DNA of 64,000 nucleotides from Winkia neuii subsp. neuii DSM 8576 (GTDB lineage Bacteria > Actinomycetota > Actinomycetes > Actinomycetales > Actinomycetaceae): NCBI RefSeq assembly GCF_000420405.1, contig NZ_ATUW01000003.1:186001-250000 (forward strand), in the 5' to 3' direction. A program made the translations under genes and the position numbers. Positions 1-10,372 of this stretch are shown in pieces (positions within the stretch are counted from its first letter, which is position 1; the number at the start of each line of letters is the position of its first letter). Below the pieces are notes generated by a model that made no database searches, was not told the DNA's origin, and saw only the letters and a program-made list of their open reading frames with translations.

Positions 1-172
1 GGCCTTCTATATTGTTGTGCATGCGCGCGAAGGTGACGAGCATAAGATTCACTGAGTTGAGCATTAGCTCTACTCCCATGAGGGCGATCAATGCAGTGCG
101 CCGAGTAAGTACGATTACGGCGCCGATGGCAAACAAAACTATTGCCAGCACGACGTAGTTAGTGAGGCTCAC
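1..172 (-). CDS. nuoK: NADH-quinone oxidoreductase subunit K, N-terminal part
   Basis: Reading the minus strand from a GTG at 172-170 gives 57 codons, open to the window edge, that begin [20 protein letters not shown] and continue with [16 protein letters not shown]. This is the typical start of NuoK, the small proton-channel membrane subunit of complex I, including the conserved membrane glutamate in GVELMLN. The GTG overlaps the nuoJ stop as GTGA, so translation is probably coupled. The C-terminal part lies outside the window, so the gene is partial only because of the edge. Confidence 0.93.
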   Translation of the reverse strand, partial: MSLTNYVVLAIVLFAIGAVIVLTRRTALIALMGVELMLNSVNLMLVTFARMHNNIEG

Positions 173-1140
173 TTATCTTCGCCTTCCTTTCCCTGGACGG
201 GTTGGGGGCCGGCGGCCTCCACCTCGCGTTTGCCGGGCTGCCGCAGACCGGTGGGGGCTCCCTGACCGGGCATACCCCAGGCTCCGGACCGGCCCACTGC
301 CTTGGTAGCAGCGGCGCCGTGCAGCCCTTTCGACTTATCCCCGCTACGCTCTTCACGCAACGCAGCCGCCGCTTTGGGCTCTACGGTTGCGAGTGTGCGG
401 GCCTCGCCCCGCGCGCGCAATACCCGCGATACAGAAGCTTCGATAGGTTCGCCTGTTTCGCCAGAAATGGCGGGGACATCGACCGCGTTGGTAGTGGCAT
501 AGACACCGGGGGCGGGCAGCTGCCCGAGGTGTGTGCCGTGAGTCCGCCACGCATTCCACCTGGCTGCCAGCGTGTGGCGCTGGTCTGCCTTGGGTAGCAG
601 GCGATCGGCGTGGTTCAGCAGCATAGAGCCAACTACTGCAGTGATCAGCAGAACGTCGGCAAGAACTAGCGTGTGGGTATGTTCGGTGAAGATTGAAATG
701 CCAACAGCCACCGGATTGTCGGAACCGGCCGCATCTGCCAGGCGACCAAACACCGGCAGTTTAGAGGCAACAACCGCGCAGGTTAGTAGAGCTATAAGAC
801 CAGCCCCAGCCAACCAGGCGAACCAGCGCAACCCGGTCGAGGACTTGCGATAGTTGTCGGAAGCCGAGACCCCGACCATCATTACGACGAACAAGATCAT
901 CATCATGATCGCGCCGGTGTATACGACTACCTGTACTACCCCCAAGAAGAGTCCGCCCTGCTGGATATACAAAAGAGCCAGAATGAGCATTGCGGCGACC
1001 ATGCAGACTGCAGAGTGGACCGCCTTCCGGCACAGTGCGACTCCCAATGCGGCCAACACCAATAGTGGGGCTGCAATCCAAAACATGACCGTTTCGCCAG
1101 TAGAAATTGTTTGCGCTGCTAGCGGCAGGACCGTGTTCAC
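169..1140 (-). CDS. nuoJ: NADH-quinone oxidoreductase subunit J
   Basis: NuoJ is a membrane subunit of the proton-pumping arm of complex I. The first ~190 residues hold five hydrophobic segments, including the conserved stretch around [20 protein letters not shown] (residues ~66-85). After the last helix there is a long, charged, probably disordered tail of about 120 residues. At 323 aa it is far longer than E. coli NuoJ (about 184 aa). The start is GTG at 1140, overlapping the nuoI stop as GTGA, and the stop overlaps nuoK the same way. I see no function in the tail; actinobacterial NuoJ proteins often carry extensions. Confidence 0.94.
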   Translation of the reverse strand: MNTVLPLAAQTISTGETVMFWIAAPLLVLAALGVALCRKAVHSAVCMVAAMLILALLYIQQGGLFLGVVQVVVYTGAIMMMILFVVMMVGVSASDNYRKSSTGLRWFAWLAGAGLIALLTCAVVASKLPVFGRLADAAGSDNPVAVGISIFTEHTHTLVLADVLLITAVVGSMLLNHADRLLPKADQRHTLAARWNAWRTHGTHLGQLPAPGVYATTNAVDVPAISGETGEPIEASVSRVLRARGEARTLATVEPKAAAALREERSGDKSKGLHGAAATKAVGRSGAWGMPGQGAPTGLRQPGKREVEAAGPQPVQGKEGEDK

Positions 1141-1793
1141 AGTGCTTCCTCCTTTACCGCCTTAGCAGTCGAGAGCGTGGGATCTTCCGGGCGATGGTCC
1201 TTGACCCATGAAATCTGTGCCTCAGTTGGGCCAGAAACGGCTCCACGGTAGTAGTCACCGTCGGTGGTGCCCTCGACCATCGGGTGCGGGGCGGCAAGCA
1301 TGCCCTCCTGCATTGGGGCCAGCAGCTGGTCTTTTTCGTAAATTAGCCGGTCGCGATGCTGCTCGGCCAATTCGAAATCGTTAGACATAGTCAGCGCCCT
1401 GGTAGGGCACGCTTCTATGCAGTAGCCGCAGAAGATACAACGCAAGTAATTAACCTGGTAGACCCTGCCGTAACGTTCCCCTGGGGAATATTGTGCGTCG
1501 GGGCGATTTACAGCGGCCTCGACCAAAATTGCGTCCGCCGGGCACGCCCAAGCGCACAGCTCGCAGCCAATGCACTTTTCGAGGCCGTCGGCATAGCGGT
1601 TCAAATGGTGCCTGCCGTGAAAACGCGGCTGCACATAGGGACCCTCGAAAGGGTACTGTTCAGTAACGGTGGGGCGGAAGAAAGAGGAGATGGTGACTCC
1701 AAATCCTGCCCATGGCGAAAACAGTTTCCCTAGTGGCCCCTTCGGATCATGCTCGTAGCGCATGTCCTCGCGGGTGGGATTTCGTCTACTCAC
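1137..1793 (-). CDS. nuoI: NADH-quinone oxidoreductase subunit I (2x 4Fe-4S)
   Basis: This subunit carries the two tetranuclear clusters (N6a, N6b) that lead electrons towards NuoB. Two classical motifs are visible: [12 protein letters not shown] (from residue ~74) and [12 protein letters not shown] (from residue ~119). I place the start at GTG 1793, giving 218 aa, because GGAAGG lies about 8 nt upstream. An in-frame TTG at 1823 would extend the protein by 10 residues into nuoH without a better ribosome site. The chosen start overlaps the nuoH stop by 8 nt. The C-terminal ~60 residues after the second cluster are variable. Confidence 0.92.
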   Translation of the reverse strand: MSRRNPTREDMRYEHDPKGPLGKLFSPWAGFGVTISSFFRPTVTEQYPFEGPYVQPRFHGRHHLNRYADGLEKCIGCELCAWACPADAILVEAAVNRPDAQYSPGERYGRVYQVNYLRCIFCGYCIEACPTRALTMSNDFELAEQHRDRLIYEKDQLLAPMQEGMLAAPHPMVEGTTDGDYYRGAVSGPTEAQISWVKDHRPEDPTLSTAKAVKEEAL

Positions 1794-3108
1794 TTGGTTC
1801 ACCTTCCTTCCCTGCTCCAGCAAGGGTTACCTCAGCGCGCCCAGCACGCGGACTTACCGGCATTTGCTGGCCAGGTAGCGGTGGCAGAGGATATCCCCCT
1901 GCCATTGGATCGAACGGCTCATCGGGCCCGGTGTCGTGTTGTTTTTGCCGCCCAGTCAATCCGATTACCACGAGCGCAACTAAGAAGACGACGGCAATTC
2001 CAATGAGCATCTGCACGAGGGTTACGTGAGCGTAGAGGCTGATTCCACGCATGAGGGCTACGATTACGACCCACCCCAACGAGATGGGGAGCAGAACCTT
2101 CCACCCCAGATTCATGAGCTGGTCGTAGCGAACACGCACCAAGGTGCCTCGCACCCAAATGATGCAGAAGGCAACCGCCCACATCTTGATGATGAACCAC
2201 AGCATCGGGAAAAAGCCAGTGTTTAGGACCCCGCCCAAAATGTATTCCCCAAATGGGAAGCGCCAACCTCCCAAGAACAAGGTGGTAAATACACAGGAGA
2301 CGTTGAACATGTTGATGTATTCAGCCAAGTAGTACCAAGCAAATTTCATCGACGAATACTCGGTCTCGTGGCCGGCAACCAGCTCGCCCTCGCACTCTGG
2401 AAGATCGAACGGCAAGCGGTTGATCTCGGCAATGGCGCTAATGAAGTAGATGCAGGCCGCCGGGATGAGGGCGAAGCACCACCACACGGGAGACTGGGCT
2501 GCCACGATCTGGGAAGTACGCATGGACCCAGACACGATGAACACGGACACCATTGCCATTCCCATGCCCAGTTCGTAGCTGATGACCTGAGCCGACGAAC
2601 GCATAGCCCCTAGCAGCGGGAGCGTTCCCTTAGAGGACCATCCGCCCAGGATAATCCCGTAAACTCCCAGCGAGGCAATCGCCAACACGTACAACCCGCC
2701 AATAGAGGGATCCATTAGTTGCAAGGGGGTGGAGTGGCCAAGAATGTTCACGTTAGGCCCAAAAGGAACCACCGCCAACACCATGAAAGCTGTGAAAGCA
2801 GCGATCAGGGGGCCCACCAGATACAAGATTCGGTCCACGCCCTCTTTGTTAAAGTCTTCTTTGACGAGTAACTTCACCGCGTCGGCGACCGCCTGCAGAA
2901 GCCCGAATGGGCCGTGCACATTCGGCCCTGGGCGGGTCTGCATGCGCGCTAAACCGCGCCTTTCGACCCACAGCGCCATAATCACTGTAATGAGCAAGAA
3001 AACAATGATGAAAACCGCTTTTATGAGGGTTAGCCACCAAGTTTCCTGGCTAAAGTCTGCCGGCTGGACCTCATGTCCTGCCGTAGAAAATATTGTCAGA
3101 GCGTTCAC
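1786..3108 (-). CDS. nuoH: NADH-quinone oxidoreductase subunit H
   Basis: NuoH is the membrane subunit that forms the quinone-binding chamber at the junction with the hydrophilic arm. The sequence shows the family signatures [20 protein letters not shown] (residues ~45-64), [19 protein letters not shown], and about eight membrane helices. At 440 aa it is longer than E. coli NuoH (325 aa) because of a polar C-terminal tail rich in Pro and Gly, as in other actinobacteria. It starts with GTG at 3108, overlapping the nuoG stop as GTGA. Confidence 0.95.
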   Translation of the reverse strand: MNALTIFSTAGHEVQPADFSQETWWLTLIKAVFIIVFLLITVIMALWVERRGLARMQTRPGPNVHGPFGLLQAVADAVKLLVKEDFNKEGVDRILYLVGPLIAAFTAFMVLAVVPFGPNVNILGHSTPLQLMDPSIGGLYVLAIASLGVYGIILGGWSSKGTLPLLGAMRSSAQVISYELGMGMAMVSVFIVSGSMRTSQIVAAQSPVWWCFALIPAACIYFISAIAEINRLPFDLPECEGELVAGHETEYSSMKFAWYYLAEYINMFNVSCVFTTLFLGGWRFPFGEYILGGVLNTGFFPMLWFIIKMWAVAFCIIWVRGTLVRVRYDQLMNLGWKVLLPISLGWVVIVALMRGISLYAHVTLVQMLIGIAVVFLVALVVIGLTGRQKQHDTGPDEPFDPMAGGYPLPPLPGQQMPVSPRAGRAEVTLAGAGKEGEPSE

Positions 3109-5666
3109 CGGGTCACCTCCGAGGCAGTAACGCTTACTACAGCGCCACTACCGACGCCGAGTGTTTCGTACACGTGGGAGCGGTCGGAGCACTGCGGCAA
3201 CCAAACCACCCGATCGACCATTTCGGCTACGTGAGCGGGCAGTGTAATAGTGCCCGCCTCAGTAGAAATATTCACCTCGGCACCTTCGGGCACACCAAAA
3301 GACTTGGGTATCCACGCCACGGATCGACGTGCGCTCCCTGCCAAAGCAGAGTTGCCCGAAAGAAGAATGCCATTGTCGAGCAGCGGCTTGTGCGTAGCAA
3401 GCACCGCCTGCCCCTGCCCAGGCGCGGCCAACGCGCCAGCGCTCACGTGCGGGTGCAGCGCCCTCTTACCTTCCCAGTTCATCAGCACATTGGCCTCGTT
3501 GTGTACATCCGCTAAAGAAGCTAACGAAATCGGCCGTTCCATTTCAGTGGCCAGCAAATCGAGCACCTCACGATCGCTCATTGCCGGCGACGAAAGAGAC
3601 TGCCCGAACGGACGCAAGCGCCCTTCCCAGTTAATGAACGTGCCGGCCTTCTCGGCTACGGGAGCTACCGGCAACACTACATCGGCTATCTGAGTCAGCG
3701 GGGTTTGTAAAACCTCGAGACTTACAACAAACTTACAAGATCTAATTGCCGCCAACGCATCGACCGGCAAATCGCGGGTATCGATTCCACCGGCAACTAG
3801 AGCGTCAACCTTGCCGGAGGCTGCCCCCTGCAAGATCCCCTCCAAATCGAGGCCGGATTCCGTGGGAAGCTGACCCCACAGATCCTGCAAAGAAGTGCGT
3901 GCAGCCGGATCAGCAACCGCGCGGCCAAACGGCAACACCGACGGAAGCAGCCCCGCTTCGAGGGCTCCACGTTCGCCGGCTCGCCGGGGCACCCATGCCA
4001 GAGCTGCCCCGGTGCGCTCTACGAGTTTCACTACCTCAGTAAGCAGACCGGGTACCTGGCTGGCACGTTCGCCAACTAGCACGATGCCCTCTTTTAGCCC
4101 GTCGGCAATATAGGACTGATCCCCGCTAGCGGAGCTATCAATCGCTGCTAGCACTTCGGGTTCAGTACCCGGGGCCGCTGGCACGTGCACGGCCCCCATC
4201 TTGGCGGACCCCGCTGTGAAAATAGGTGCCACGGTAGCAACCTTGAGCCCCTTGCGAGAGGCCTTGCGCAGACGCAAGAACAAAGTAGCGCATTCGTCCT
4301 CGGGCTCTAGCCCAACAAGCAGTACCTGCTTTGCCTTATCAAGATCCGCATAGGTTACGTCGAGTCCGTTGCCCGCCACCGAGGAGGCCAAGAACGCCTC
4401 TTCTTCGGCCCCTGCGAGCCGGAAGCGAGCATCCACGTTATTTGTGCGCAGGCCCACTCGAGCAAACTTAGACCAGGCAAAAGCGTCCTCGAAAGTGAGG
4501 CGCCCGCCGGGCAGCAAGGCAGGGTTTTGCGCCTTGGAAAGACCTCGGGCCGCCTGATCTAGAGCATCGGCCCAAGAAGTGGGGACCAACTCGCCGTCCT
4601 TGCGCACAAGGGGCATGGACAGGCGATTCTTACCGAACTGCCACTGATAGGCGAAACGGTCCTTATCTGAAATCCATTCCTCGTTCACTTCCATGTCGCG
4701 CCCGGACAGACGACGCACAATATTGCCGCGACGCACGTCGTTGCGGAGCACTGCGCCAGAAGCATCGTGCTCGGTTACCCCCGGGGTAGAAACGAGGTCG
4801 AACGGGCGGGCCCTAAACCTGTAGGTTGCAGAAGTGAGCGCCCCCACCGGGCAAATCTGGATTATATTGCCAGCAAAGTAAGAGGAGAACCGGCGCCCGG
4901 ACTGGTCTTGATCCGCCGGATAAATCTGCCCGGTATGGTAACCCTGCTCAGCACCAGCTGCGCCCCCAGGGCCCGAAAGCTCAGCTGAGGCAACACTAGA
5001 GCCTGCCTGTTCCGCAGACGCAATGCCCAGCGACTTCGTGTCGAAACGACCAATCTGCTCGCCCATGAAAACGTGGTTGTCACGCGGGGAAGACCCACCG
5101 CCACGCCCCTGCAGATCGATGAACGGGTCGCCAGCAATCTGCTTTTGGAAGCGCACACACCGCTGGCACAAAATGCAGCGGTCGCGGTCGAGCAAAACTG
5201 TCGAAGTTAGCGATACCGGTTTGGGGAAGGTACGCTTTGCTTCGCCGAAACGCGATTCGCCCTGCCCATGGGACATCGCCTGGTTCTGCAGAGGGCATTC
5301 GCCGCCCTTGTCGCAAATTGGACAATCTAGAGGGTGGTTGATCAGCAAGAACTCCATAATTCCGTGCTGAGCCTTCTTCGCCACCTCAGAAGTGCGTTGG
5401 GTATAGACCTCCATTTTGGGAGCTACTGTCATGGTGCATGCCGGCTGCGGCTTAGGCATCTTTGCAACCTCGCCTGAGCGGTTAGGCATAGCCACCTCTA
5501 CTAGACACTGACGGCAAGCCCCAGCGGGATCGAGCAAGGGGTGGTCGCAGAAGCGCGGAATGTGAATCCCAAGCTTTTCCGCCGCCCGAATAATCAGTGT
5601 GCCCTTGGGTACTTCGACGCTCTGGCCGTCGATCTTGATCGAAATCAAATCGCTCGCTTCGCTCAT
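3105..5666 (-). CDS. nuoG: NADH-quinone oxidoreductase subunit G
   Basis: NuoG is the largest peripheral subunit and carries several Fe-S clusters. Visible are the 2Fe-2S ligands C40, C51, C54 and C77, the CDICDKGGEC-type ligands at ~115-124 (here CPICDKGGEC), the 4Fe-4S motif CILCQRC at ~164-170 with its partner in ICPVGALTS (~271), and a molybdopterin-oxidoreductase-like C-terminal half. Between GDPF (~180) and SYFAGN (~262) there are about 80 residues where I recall about 25 in the mycobacterial protein. The extra segment is Gly/Ala/Ser/Gln rich. Start ATG 5666 overlaps the nuoF stop (ATGA). 853 aa. Confidence 0.95.
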   Translation of the reverse strand: MSEASDLISIKIDGQSVEVPKGTLIIRAAEKLGIHIPRFCDHPLLDPAGACRQCLVEVAMPNRSGEVAKMPKPQPACTMTVAPKMEVYTQRTSEVAKKAQHGIMEFLLINHPLDCPICDKGGECPLQNQAMSHGQGESRFGEAKRTFPKPVSLTSTVLLDRDRCILCQRCVRFQKQIAGDPFIDLQGRGGGSSPRDNHVFMGEQIGRFDTKSLGIASAEQAGSSVASAELSGPGGAAGAEQGYHTGQIYPADQDQSGRRFSSYFAGNIIQICPVGALTSATYRFRARPFDLVSTPGVTEHDASGAVLRNDVRRGNIVRRLSGRDMEVNEEWISDKDRFAYQWQFGKNRLSMPLVRKDGELVPTSWADALDQAARGLSKAQNPALLPGGRLTFEDAFAWSKFARVGLRTNNVDARFRLAGAEEEAFLASSVAGNGLDVTYADLDKAKQVLLVGLEPEDECATLFLRLRKASRKGLKVATVAPIFTAGSAKMGAVHVPAAPGTEPEVLAAIDSSASGDQSYIADGLKEGIVLVGERASQVPGLLTEVVKLVERTGAALAWVPRRAGERGALEAGLLPSVLPFGRAVADPAARTSLQDLWGQLPTESGLDLEGILQGAASGKVDALVAGGIDTRDLPVDALAAIRSCKFVVSLEVLQTPLTQIADVVLPVAPVAEKAGTFINWEGRLRPFGQSLSSPAMSDREVLDLLATEMERPISLASLADVHNEANVLMNWEGKRALHPHVSAGALAAPGQGQAVLATHKPLLDNGILLSGNSALAGSARRSVAWIPKSFGVPEGAEVNISTEAGTITLPAHVAEMVDRVVWLPQCSDRSHVYETLGVGSGAVVSVTASEVTR

Positions 5667-6961
5667 CGGGCGCCTCCTTCACTGAACTTGGTGGATGCTT
5701 CGTAGGGGAACAGCTCCCAGGCGGGATGCCTGTAACCTGCCTCGAATTCCTCGCGGAAGTACTTCAGAGCCTTGGGAATTGGAGTAGCCGCCGCGTCACC
5801 GAGGGCGCAGAAACTGCGGCCCGCGATATTAGACGAGATGTCTTCCATGAGCTCCAGGTCTCCCGGGCGGCCCTTGCCCTCGAGTAGACGGTGCATAATT
5901 TGCTTTAACCAGTAGGTCCCCTCGCGGCAGGGAGTGCATTTGCCGCAGGATTCGTGCTGGTAGAAATCGATCCACTGGGTAATGACGCGAACGACAGAAA
6001 CCGTTTCGTCAAAAACCTGAATGGCTCGAGTCGCAAGCATCGAACCGGCGGCTGCCACGTCTTGGTAGGTAAGCGGCACATCCAAATGCTCAGGGGTAAA
6101 AATCGGGGCGGACGAGCCACCCACAGCCCAGAACTTGAGCTCATGCCCCTCGCGAACGCCTCCACACATTTCGAGCATCTCGCGCATGGTGATTCCGAGC
6201 GGCGCCTCGAACTGGCCGGGGTGCTTTACGTGCCCAGAGATCGAGAAGATACCGTGACCGCGTGATTTTTCGGTGCCCATACAGGCGTACCAATCGACAG
6301 AATTCTTGAATACCCCGGCAACTTGGGAAATGGTTTCTACGTTGTTCACCACAGTTGGGCGGGCATACAGACCCGACACCGCCGGGAATGGAGGCTTCAA
6401 ACGCGGGTGTCCACGCCGCCCCTCCAACGAATCTAACAGTGCAGTTTCCTCGCCACAGATGTAAGCTCCCGCCCCTGCGTGAGCCACAATCTTAAGATCC
6501 CCTAAAATGCCCGCCTGCTCGGCCTCGGCGATAGCGGAAAGAATGCGGCGGTAAACATGAGCTACCTCGCCACGCAGGTACAAAAACGCCTGCTTACAAC
6601 CAATAGCATGGGAAGTGATGGCCATGCCCTCGATGAGGCAGTGCGGATTTGCCATAATCTGCGGCATATCTTTACAGGTTCCTGGCTCCGACTCGTCGCC
6701 ATTTACCACCAAATATCGGGGACCGCCGTCGTCAGGTGGCAAGAAAGACCACTTCAGACCCGCCGGGAATCCGGCGCCGCCACGACCGGCCAATCCGGAA
6801 GTTTTGACCGCGTTTACTACGTCCTCGGGCTTCATCGCCCGAGCCTTCTTTAGCCCCTCGTAGCCGCCGTGAGCCCGGTAATGTTCCAAGGTCCACGACC
6901 GGTCCTCGCCCCAGTGCTCGGTGAGGATCGGCGTAAGAGTGTCAGTGGTTATTCCGTTCAC
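5663..6961 (-). CDS. nuoF: NADH-quinone oxidoreductase subunit F (NADH/FMN site)
   Basis: NuoF oxidises NADH through FMN and passes electrons to cluster N3. The glycine-rich loop GRGGAGFPAG (residues 59-68) and the region around GEETALLDSLEGRRG fit the NADH and FMN sites. Cluster N3 ligands are C339, C342 and C345 in CGKCTPC, plus C385. At 432 aa it has normal length. The start is GTG at 6961, overlapping the nuoE stop as GTGA, and the stop overlaps the nuoG start as ATGA. No anomalies seen. Confidence 0.96.
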   Translation of the reverse strand: MNGITTDTLTPILTEHWGEDRSWTLEHYRAHGGYEGLKKARAMKPEDVVNAVKTSGLAGRGGAGFPAGLKWSFLPPDDGGPRYLVVNGDESEPGTCKDMPQIMANPHCLIEGMAITSHAIGCKQAFLYLRGEVAHVYRRILSAIAEAEQAGILGDLKIVAHAGAGAYICGEETALLDSLEGRRGHPRLKPPFPAVSGLYARPTVVNNVETISQVAGVFKNSVDWYACMGTEKSRGHGIFSISGHVKHPGQFEAPLGITMREMLEMCGGVREGHELKFWAVGGSSAPIFTPEHLDVPLTYQDVAAAGSMLATRAIQVFDETVSVVRVITQWIDFYQHESCGKCTPCREGTYWLKQIMHRLLEGKGRPGDLELMEDISSNIAGRSFCALGDAAATPIPKALKYFREEFEAGYRHPAWELFPYEASTKFSEGGAR

Positions 6962-7689
6962 TTGTCCTCTTCCCCTTCATTTTCAGCCTGCTCGCGCGCG
7001 GCCTTAGCTGCGGCTATTGCCTGCTCGTTATCGGGTGCCTTCCAACCCTTTTCGCGAGCAATGCGCTGCCCTAACACGGACGGCTCGCCCGCAGAAGGGC
7101 CCTCGTGCTGATGCCCGTCCAAAAACCCTGCCAACAGGTGCTCGTTCTGGGTAAACGTGGGACAAACCTGCGGCCCGCGGGTGGGATGAATAGGCCGGTC
7201 AGCCTGAATGTCGTCGACCAAATCCAAAGCAGACTGAGGCGTTTGGTTGTCAAAGAATTCCCAATTGACCATCACCACCGGGGCATAATCGCACGCCGCA
7301 TTACATTCGATAGCTTCGAGCGTGATCTTGCCATCTTCGGTAGTCTCGTCTGTGCCAATCCCGAGGTGGCTAGACACCGCCTCGTAAATGGCATCCCCAC
7401 CCATTACTGCGCACAGCGCGTTCGTGCAGATACCGAAATTGTATTTGCCGGCAGGGTGGCGCTTGAACTGGGTGTAAAAAGTGGCCACAGCCGAAATCTC
7501 ACTGCGCGACATATCGAGCATTTGCGCGCAAAAAGCAATGCCATTCGCGCTCACATAACCGTCTTCGGACTGAACCAAGTGCAACATCGGAATTAGCGCC
7601 GATTGCTGGTGTCCCTCCGGATAGCGGTCCATGATCTGGCGGGCCTCACGGCGCAGCCGCTCTTCGACCTCGGGCGAATAGTTACTCAT
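6958..7689 (-). CDS. nuoE: NADH-quinone oxidoreductase subunit E (2Fe-2S)
   Basis: NuoE is the thioredoxin-fold 2Fe-2S subunit (cluster N1a) that partners NuoF. The four expected ligands are present as C88 and C93 (CTNALC) and C129 and C133 (CNAAC). The protein is 243 aa, longer than the E. coli subunit (166 aa), with about 75 extra acidic and basic C-terminal residues ending in EGEEDK. The ATG at 7689 shares one base with the nuoD stop (TGATG), so coupling is likely. Confidence 0.95.
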   Translation of the reverse strand: MSNYSPEVEERLRREARQIMDRYPEGHQQSALIPMLHLVQSEDGYVSANGIAFCAQMLDMSRSEISAVATFYTQFKRHPAGKYNFGICTNALCAVMGGDAIYEAVSSHLGIGTDETTEDGKITLEAIECNAACDYAPVVMVNWEFFDNQTPQSALDLVDDIQADRPIHPTRGPQVCPTFTQNEHLLAGFLDGHQHEGPSAGEPSVLGQRIAREKGWKAPDNEQAIAAAKAAREQAENEGEEDK

Positions 7690-9056
7690 CAGCGGTCAAC
7701 CCCTCCCAGTACCGGATCAAGCGATGCCAGCGACACAATGAGGTCGGAAATCATCCCGCCCTCGGCAAGTAACGAAAGCGACTGCAAATTCGAAAAGGAC
7801 GGCTCCCGGAAATGCACCCGGTAGGGGCGAGTTCCCCCATTCGATACCACGTGGCAGCCCATGATGCCCTTGGCATGTTCGATAATCTGCGTTGCCTGCC
7901 CCGCGGGGACCTTGAAACCCTCGGTGACTAGCTTGAAGTGATGTATTAGGGCCTCCATGGAAGTGCCCATTATGTGCTTGATGTGTTCGAGAGAATTCCC
8001 CTGCCCGTCGGCGGCTACCGACAGCTGGGATGGCCAGGCGATCGACTTATCTTCGACCATTACCGGCTCCCCCTCGCACTCGTCCAAACGATCCAGCACC
8101 TGCTCAATGATGCGGAATGACTGGTAGCACTCGTCGAAACGAACCCTAATGCGCCCGTATGCGTCGGAAGTCGTTTGAGTGCACACGTCAAACTCAAAAT
8201 TTTCGTAACCGCAGTACGGCATCATCTTGCGCACGTCGTAGGCATAGCCGGCAGCGCGCAGCGAAGGCCCCGTAAGCCCCATGGCGAAGATAGCCTCTGG
8301 GGAAATGTACGAAACCCCTTGGAAACGGGATTTGAATATGGGGTTATCCATGATCAGATCCTCGAGCTCGCCAAGGTCGCGGCGTACCTTGGGAAGCTGA
8401 TCGCGCACATATTCGGTGGTGCCCGAAGGAAGATCCTGTGCCACCCCGCCCACGCGAAGGTAGGCGTTATTCATGCGCAAGCCCGTCACGCGCTCGAAGA
8501 TCCGGAAGATCTCTTCGCGGCCTCGGAAACCAATTGTCATCAAGGTAGTGCCACCGAGTTCGTTGCCCGTAGTGGCTATGGCTACCATGTGGGAGGCGAC
8601 GCGCGTCAACTCCATCATTAGTACGCGAATGAGTTGGGCACGCTCAGGAATCTGAGCGGTAATCCCCATGAGCTTTTCGACGGCCATCACGTAGGCGCCC
8701 TCGTTCAGCATCGAGGCCACGTAATCCATGCGAGTGCAGAATGTGGAGCCCTGCGTCCAAGTGCGGTATTCCATGTTCTTTTCGATGCCGGTATGCAAGT
8801 ACCCGGTACCCACGTGAACCTTGCGAACAATTTCGCCATCAATTTCGACGATCAGGCGCAACACCCCGTGGGTGGAAGGGTGGACCGGACCGAGATTGAC
8901 CACAATGCGCTCGTTGACCAACTTCTCGTGAAGAGACTGCTCCTCGATCTGCTGAGTGAGCTCGTCCCAATCACCCCCCGACGAAGTGAACTCGGGGAGC
9001 CCCTCGTCGTCTACTACCGGAGGTGCAGCCTGGTAAAGCGGCGTTGAATGCGACAT
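7689..9056 (-). CDS. nuoD: NADH-quinone oxidoreductase subunit D
   Basis: NuoD is the 49-kDa-type subunit that lines the quinone site together with NuoB. The family landmarks are easy to see: NLGPVHPSTHGVLR near residue ~55, GYLHTGIEKNMEYRTW, RVGGVAQDLP, and the C-terminal end SLDPVLGGVDR. It is related to the large subunit of NiFe hydrogenases but lacks their metal-binding cysteines. At 455 aa it is of normal actinobacterial length. It is encoded separately from nuoC, not as a nuoCD fusion. The ATG overlaps the nuoC stop by one base (TAATG). Confidence 0.96.
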   Translation of the reverse strand: MSHSTPLYQAAPPVVDDEGLPEFTSSGGDWDELTQQIEEQSLHEKLVNERIVVNLGPVHPSTHGVLRLIVEIDGEIVRKVHVGTGYLHTGIEKNMEYRTWTQGSTFCTRMDYVASMLNEGAYVMAVEKLMGITAQIPERAQLIRVLMMELTRVASHMVAIATTGNELGGTTLMTIGFRGREEIFRIFERVTGLRMNNAYLRVGGVAQDLPSGTTEYVRDQLPKVRRDLGELEDLIMDNPIFKSRFQGVSYISPEAIFAMGLTGPSLRAAGYAYDVRKMMPYCGYENFEFDVCTQTTSDAYGRIRVRFDECYQSFRIIEQVLDRLDECEGEPVMVEDKSIAWPSQLSVAADGQGNSLEHIKHIMGTSMEALIHHFKLVTEGFKVPAGQATQIIEHAKGIMGCHVVSNGGTRPYRVHFREPSFSNLQSLSLLAEGGMISDLIVSLASLDPVLGGVDR

Positions 9057-9778
9057 TAGTTGTAAGACCTCCGTACGTCAGCGGGCGGAACTGTAGCGCC
9101 CTTGTATTCGACCGGAATGCCACCCAGTGGATAATCCTTGCGCTGCGGGTGCCCCACCCAATCGTCGGGCAATGCGGTGCGTGTAAGCGACGGGTGCCCT
9201 GTAAACACGATGCCCATCAAATCCCAGGTCTCGCGCTCGTGCCAATCGTTGCCGGGGTATACCGAAACGACGGACGGGATCTTGGGATCGTCTTCGGGGC
9301 AGCTGACCTCGAGGCGCAGCTGGCGGCCATGAGTAAATGAAAGGAGCATGTAGCAGGCGTGCAATTCCCGCCCAGCATCTTGCGGGTAGTGCACTCCGTT
9401 TACGCCCAAACACATCTCGAAACGCAAATCCTGATCGTCGCGGAGCATCTGGCAGACCTGCACAATGTTTTCGCGGCTTATGTACAAAGTTAGCTCGTCG
9501 CGATCCACCACCACGCGCTCGATTACCTTGCCAACTTCGAGGCCGGCCTCGCGGATATCTTCCTCGAGGGCGTCTACCGCGCTGTCGAACCAACCGCCAT
9601 AGGGGCGCGTGGATTCGCCGGGAAGGAATACCTTTTGTTCTAGCCCGCCAAAACCCGTGGTATCGCCGGCATCAGCAACGTGGAATAGCCCCTGGCGAAC
9701 CCCGATTAGCTCGGGATTTGGATTGGCACGCTCGGGGCTGCCTTCCGAGTGGGAGGGAACGATATTGTTTTCGCTCAT
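9056..9778 (-). CDS. nuoC: NADH-quinone oxidoreductase subunit C
   Basis: NuoC is the 30-kDa-type structural subunit of the hydrophilic arm. The diagnostic segment [18 protein letters not shown] followed by [18 protein letters not shown] is present in the C-terminal third. The N-terminal ~70 residues are polar and variable. The length of 240 aa fits stand-alone actinobacterial NuoC. ATG 9778 overlaps the nuoB stop as ATGA, and the stop shares one base with the nuoD start. Confidence 0.95.
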   Translation of the reverse strand: MSENNIVPSHSEGSPERANPNPELIGVRQGLFHVADAGDTTGFGGLEQKVFLPGESTRPYGGWFDSAVDALEEDIREAGLEVGKVIERVVVDRDELTLYISRENIVQVCQMLRDDQDLRFEMCLGVNGVHYPQDAGRELHACYMLLSFTHGRQLRLEVSCPEDDPKIPSVVSVYPGNDWHERETWDLMGIVFTGHPSLTRTALPDDWVGHPQRKDYPLGGIPVEYKGATVPPADVRRSYN

Positions 9779-10359
9779 GCCAACAGTCCCTTCTGCATAT
9801 GGGTAGGAGTAGCCTCGAGGGCCGCTTTCTCGGCTAAACGGGCAACCTCGCGGCGGCGCTTTTCGGTAAGCGGTTCTTGGAAGTGAATCTGATCGTGCAA
9901 CACTAAAATCGCGTTGATAAGTGCCTCAGGCCGAGGCGGGCAGCCAGGCAGGTACACATCGACGGGCACCACGTGGTCGCAGCCTTGGATTACCGCATAG
10001 TTGTTGAACATGCCGCCCGTAGACGCACAAGCCCCCATAGAAATGACCCATTTTGGCTCAGGCATGGAATCGTAGACGTTGCGGATGATAGGAGCCATTT
10101 TGTGCGCCACTCGACCGGAGACGATCATCAGATCTGCGTGACGCGGCGAAGCACGGAACACTTCCATACCAAAGCGCGAAATGTCGTAGCGGGGAGTACC
10201 TGCAGACATCATTTCAATTGCGCAGCACGCCAGCCCCATAGTCACAGGCCAAACCGAGGCTTTTCGGGCTAGACCAATGAGGCGCTCCATTGAGGTAATT
10301 GCAAAACCGTTCGGCAGATCATTTTCCATCTGCTCGCGGCGGCCACCAACTTCAGCCAT
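9775..10359 (-). CDS. nuoB: NADH-quinone oxidoreductase subunit B (cluster N2)
   Basis: NuoB binds N2, the last Fe-S cluster before quinone. The unusual tandem cysteines C45-C46 in [11 protein letters not shown]111 in GACAS and C140 in GCPPRPEAL are the expected ligands. I choose ATG 10359 (194 aa) rather than an in-frame start 48 nt further upstream: AGGAAAGGG precedes it at good spacing, and the longer form would run into nuoA. nuoA ends 13 nt upstream. Normal length for the family. Confidence 0.95.
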   Translation of the reverse strand: MAEVGGRREQMENDLPNGFAITSMERLIGLARKASVWPVTMGLACCAIEMMSAGTPRYDISRFGMEVFRASPRHADLMIVSGRVAHKMAPIIRNVYDSMPEPKWVISMGACASTGGMFNNYAVIQGCDHVVPVDVYLPGCPPRPEALINAILVLHDQIHFQEPLTEKRRREVARLAEKAALEATPTHMQKGLLA

Positions 10360-10372
10360 TCTCAACCCTTTC

